Positions 60,771 through 64,000 of a DNA stretch of 64,000 bases are shown piece after piece; position 1 is the first letter of the stretch; the number at the start of each line of letters is the position of its first letter. Location: contig JAHLJT010000631.1 in the NCBI GenBank assembly GCA_031308135.1, positions 173,683,282-173,747,281 of the forward strand, written 5' to 3'. A program made the translations under genes and the position numbers. A model generated the notes under the pieces. The model was not told the origin of the DNA. It worked only from the letters and a program-made list of their open reading frames with translations, and ran no database searches. Origin of the DNA: Acheta domesticus (taxonomy: Eukaryota > Arthropoda > Insecta > Orthoptera > Gryllidae).

Positions 60771-61954
60771 ATCATCAGTTAAAATAAAACATTGGCATTG
60801 TCAAAATGCTAAATAAAACGACGTGCGAAAATACTCTCATCTTCCACATGATTCAGTTTGAGCTACTTATGAAACTAAAATCTATTACGATCATACTCGC
60901 ATCTTTATTAAGACATTTCTATTTTTATCAAATATTCACGGTGACAATATTTTTAATTTACATTTTTTAAATCATAAACTATACCAAATATATAGCAAAA
61001 CATTTATAAAGAAGTTTAGAAAGGAAAACTCCGATGAATGCTTTTCTGTACAGTGAGCTTTCTACTTTAAACGGACTCAAATTATCACAATCTCATAAAT
61101 ATTCAGAACAAATGCCTTGGGGAGCACACAAATTTTCAACTAAATGACACCGACCACGATACTTGCGATGTAGCAAATGAGAGTTCACTCTAGAAGAACA
61201 TAATTACAAAGATCACGTTTCCCGAATTGGCACATTTTCCTTGCTTCACATGACTATTACACTCCTTGAAACAAACTTGTTAGACGTGATATTAAAACGA
61301 ACTGAAACCGCCTTTCGTAAAAAATAAGAACAATGACGAATGGCGCTGCAGTAGTGGGTGAAGTGCTGCATCGCTGCTGACCAGTGCAGTGTCACTTCCG
61401 CCCTCAAAGTAAGAAAGCACCATCCGTCCTCAAGTCGCTGATACAACGATAACCAGGTCAGTAGAAGGAGAATCGTTAACGAGAACAGTTTCAAAATTTT
61501 CCTCGTAAAAAATGGAAGGTTTTACCACTTCAGAATTTTTTCTCTTAGTCGTACCGTAGTCTCTATTCCACGGTTTTGATGCGAATGAGATATTAAGTGC
61601 GGTGAATACCAAAATTCGAAAGGTTAAAATGCTTTAAGATGTAGGTATTGTAAAGCCTTAAAGACATTTGGACTAGCCACATTGTATCAGATTACGTTAT
61701 TCATATGTGTAATGCTTACTCAATAAATGAAATCAAAGTGAGCAATATAAATTCTTTCCAGGAATAAAAATATGGCAGTCTAAAGAGTTCATTTCATATT
61801 TTTGTAAACACTTGCACTATTTGGAAACTTTTGAAATATTGATGGAAAAGACAAACTTTGGAATTCATTTACAATGAAGGGAGTTTTTTAATTTAAGTTC
61901 AGTATAATTTTGATAAATTCATTGTATAGGCACACAAAATATAAAATAAAGTTG

Positions 61955-62520
61955 TAAGACCTAAAGACTTGACACATGTTTCTCTATGAATGTGGACACT
62001 CTGAATTCGATTCTGAAGCCAGAATTGCGCCACCACCCTACAGTTTTTTATCGCAAAAACCACAAACGAAAACTAGATTTTGGTGTTTTGAAGCATTCGT
62101 ATAGCACAGAAGCCACAGTTGTCAGACACAAAACTTGAAACATGTTTCTCAATGTAGTATGACAACGCGCTGAATCTGTAGGCAAAATTGCGCCATCTTC
62201 CAGGTTTTTTCGTAAAAAAAAAAAAACCAGTGAAATTTACAATTTACAATTTCACGGTGTTTTTTCGCGATAAAAACTGAAGGGTGATGGCACAATTTTG
62301 GCTTCAGTTTTGGATTCAGCAACTCGATATGTATTGAGAAACATGCGTCAAGTCTTTGGATTTGACAACAATCCCAGAAAACAAAAAAACAAAAATACCA
62401 TTTCGCGGTGGTTTTTCGCGATATAAAAATCTGGAGAGTGGTGGCACAATTTTGGCTTCAGGTTCAGATTGTGCGAATCAACATACATAAAGAAACCTGA
62501 CAAGTCCTTGTGTCTGGCCA
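61955..62520. repeat. Four-unit foldback repeat (two direct, two inverted)
   Basis: Units of about 105-120 bp at about 61955-62063 and 62121-62220 (same orientation), then 62250-62368 and 62398-62520 (inverted). Shared words in unit orientation: ACTTGA or CTTGAAACATGTTTCTC, then CTGAA, then AAAATTG(C/T)GCCA, then TTTTTATCGCGAAAAA. The centre (62229-62254) is itself a small palindrome, GTGAAATT facing AATTTCAC. No coding frame; an A-run of 13 lies at 62214-62226. Confidence 0.75.
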
Positions 62521-63019
62521 CTTCTTTTATTCTTGTGTGCCTGTGTTATTAGTATGTTGAATAGAAAGCGACAAATAAAATAATAACCCCTATGTTTTTA
62601 TATTAATATTTATGAGGCAGTCTGCAGCATAATAAAATAAAAAAAATTAATGACAGAGTACAAGAAATTGTACTTCCAGAACGATTAACAACTAAATCAT
62701 TAGCTTCATGGACGTGGGGGCCAAATTCAAGTTTTGTAACTACCTACAAACTTACGTTCTAACTCGTTTTTGTTACCAGGACTGCATAATTAAGTGAAGA
62801 ATTAATTGCTACATTATTGCATGGTTAAGACGTGGTTATGAGATTATCAGCTGCGATTACGATTTAAAAAAGTCCGGCAAAAGCTAATTAGACACCAAGG
62901 ACATGTGTAGGGTGATGGATATCCCGTGCAGTTTGCAAACTCGGCATGTGAGCGAGCTCCAAAGAGACTGAGGCAGCCTCGGCTGGAGCAGTGGAGGCGT
63001 CGGTCGCCTCGTGACTTAC
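62521..63019 (-). other. Probable start of the intron after the right-end exon
   Basis: On the minus strand, GTAAGT at 63019-63014 is followed by about 130 GC-moderate bases and then AT-rich DNA, as expected for an intron. Confidence 0.45.
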
Positions 63020-63897
63020 TCGAGGAAGACGTCGCTCTCGGAGCGGGGCAGGATGAGCTTGGGCAGCACGATGGCCTTCTTGCGGCGCGTCTTGAGCGTG
63101 GCGGCGGACAGCGCGAAGGGCGCGAGCGGGTCGCCGGCTAGCGCCGCGGCGCGCAGCGGGCTGTGCGGCGACAGGATGGTGAGGCGGCGGTCGGGCAGGG
63201 CGGTGCCGGGCGGCGGCAGCGACAGGTGCTGCGGCACGGCCGCCAGCCGCCGCTCGGGCAGCGCCACCCCCGCGTACAGCAGGCGGCGCCGCTCGGCGGA
63301 CAGCGCGGCCGCCGCCGCCGCCGCGGCCGCCGCCGCGCCCGCCGCCTCCGCCCCCGCGTCCAGCGACGCTTCCGCCGAGCCGGGCGAGCGCCGCAGCCGC
63401 AGCTCGCGCTCCAGCGACTCCAGCGAGCGCGCCTCCACCGACGTCTGCACGAGGCGGCGCATGTCGCGCTCCGACGACGACGCGAGGAACGAGGCGCGCG
63501 GCGGCGGCGCCAGCAGCTGCGGCGCGGGCGACGCGCAGGCGGCGCGGAGGCTCTCCAGGGAGCGCGCCTCGGCGCGCGCGCCCGCCTCCAGCCAGTGGCG
63601 GCGGCCGCGCGCCGGCGACGCCCCCGCCGACCCGCCCCCGCTCCCGCCCCCGCCCTCGGGGCTCTCGGCGCTGGGCGACGACGAGCGCGGGCTCAGGCTG
63701 GCGGCCGACCGCCGCGGCACCGCCATGCCCCCCGGCCCCGGGCCCGCGCACGCCGCGCTCGCCGTGTAGCGGGCCGACACGGTGCGCGACGACGCTGATG
63801 TGGACACCACGGTGGTGGTGGTGGTGGTGGTGGTGGTGGAGGCGGTGGTGGTGGAGGTGGAGGCCGCCCGGAGCGCCTCCTCCGCGTGCTCGTCCAT
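63020..63897 (-). CDS. First coding exon of an unidentified low-complexity protein
   Basis: Seen: the frame opens at an ATG in strong context (GGCGCCATGG) and runs about 293 codons. It ends at 63020, where the sequence reads CTCGA/GTAAGT; the apparent TAA stop is therefore most likely part of a perfect splice donor, and the protein continues in an exon beyond the window's usable sequence. Residues about 14-29 are a Ser/Thr tract with a poly-Thr run encoded by a GGT/ACC microsatellite. Residues about 70-100 are Ser/Pro/Gly-rich, and a poly-Ala run lies near residues 186-206. The motif EARSLESL occurs twice, and a basic stretch TRRKKAIVLPKLILPRSES sits at the exon end. No catalytic domain or signal peptide is visible. 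Inference: an intracellular, largely disordered N-terminal region, with the more structured C-terminal motif joined to a domain in the next exon. I do not recognise the family. GC content is far above the surroundings. A genuine stop at this point is the alternative. Confidence 0.72.
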
Positions 63898-63960
63898 GGC
63901 GCCGCCCGCCGCCGGCGCCGCCCGCGCGCGCGCGACCTCTGCGGGCACAAGGCGCGTCAC
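63898..63960 (-). other. Probable splice acceptor and short 5' leader of the exon ending at 63020
   Basis: On the minus strand a pyrimidine-rich stretch (63970-64000) is followed by TTGTGCCCGCAG, giving an AG at 63940-63939, then about 41 bases of exon before the ATG. The frame is open upstream through this acceptor, so if translation starts in an earlier exon the frame could continue. The ATG context favours a start here. The acceptor tract is interrupted by purines, so this call is weaker than that of the donor. Confidence 0.45.
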
Positions 63961-64000
63961 GGGCGCACCGGCACGGGGGAGAGGGGGAGGGAGGAAAGGC

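Larger units (their letters stand above)
57641..61954. other. AT-rich spacer with two small CpG-rich patches
   Basis: Outside 58120-58310, 59465-59720 and the tandem at 60727 nothing was recognised. A + frame at 60186-60488 (100 codons from ATG) has no recognisable family. Confidence 0.45.

Noticed and set aside
63163..63798. Long + strand frames opposite the right-end exon
   Set aside because: They are shadows of the GC-rich minus-strand exon and begin and end without splice signals; the minus frame has the good ATG, acceptor and donor.
1..64000. A novel multi-gene defence, biosynthetic or CRISPR-like system
   Set aside because: Repeats are SINE, LINE, hAT or simple sequence; no spaced-repeat array and no clustered genes are present. 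Eukaryotic repeat-rich DNA explains what is seen.

Overview
The window looks like nuclear DNA of a large-genome arthropod, most likely an insect and plausibly polyneopteran. The background is AT-rich and repeat-laden, with isolated CpG-rich islands, intron-scale gaps, tRNA-derived SINEs, a Jockey-type LINE and several non-autonomous hAT transposons. There are no bacterial-style genes, operons, CRISPR arrays, rRNAs or intact tRNAs. The taxonomic guess rests on repeat style only.

Protein-coding content is very low. The one convincing coding segment is at the right end (63020-63897, minus strand): a GC-rich, low-complexity exon with an ATG in good context. Its frame closes inside a perfect GTAAGT splice donor, and a plausible acceptor lies just upstream, so it is the first coding exon of a gene that continues leftward. 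A second exon candidate, probably 5' non-coding, leaves the large CpG island at 38010-39700 and ends at a perfect CAG/GTGAGT donor at 39930. Weaker exon candidates lie at 53020-53239 (+) and 28590-29416 (-).

Most of the rest is mobile or repetitive DNA. From left to right: SINE-A copy (1-245); CpG island with CRE-like motifs (2490-2900); terminal-inverted-repeat MITE (6545-6787); CpG island with an NRF-1/Ewg-type site (6895-7275); two nested hAT elements (7284-8206); palindromic element (9735-9867); possible Penelope-like fragment (11560-11895); RTE-like LINE 3' end with an internal duplication (12575-13395); SINE-A copies (14290, 16319, 18291); unclassified repeat (20230-21490, partner at 56930-57490); G-rich island (23060-24080); SINE-A/hAT mosaic (25870-28625); decayed Jockey-type LINE (29500-32620, minus); SINE-B with AAT-repeat flanks (33005-33460); full-length SINE-A (33675-34212); CpG island and exon (38010-39930); 10-bp GC minisatellite (44606-45168); CpG island and 33-bp C-rich minisatellite (46440-47800); CpG island (52770-53240); SINE-A copies (54365, 57505); and a four-unit foldback (61955-62520).

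No multi-gene functional system is visible. The most informative observations are the two splice-bounded exons, the nested and SINE-splitting hAT insertions with 8-bp target duplications, the same orientation of every SINE-A copy, and the foldback repeat near the right end. No searches or computations were run; all homology calls are by eye.
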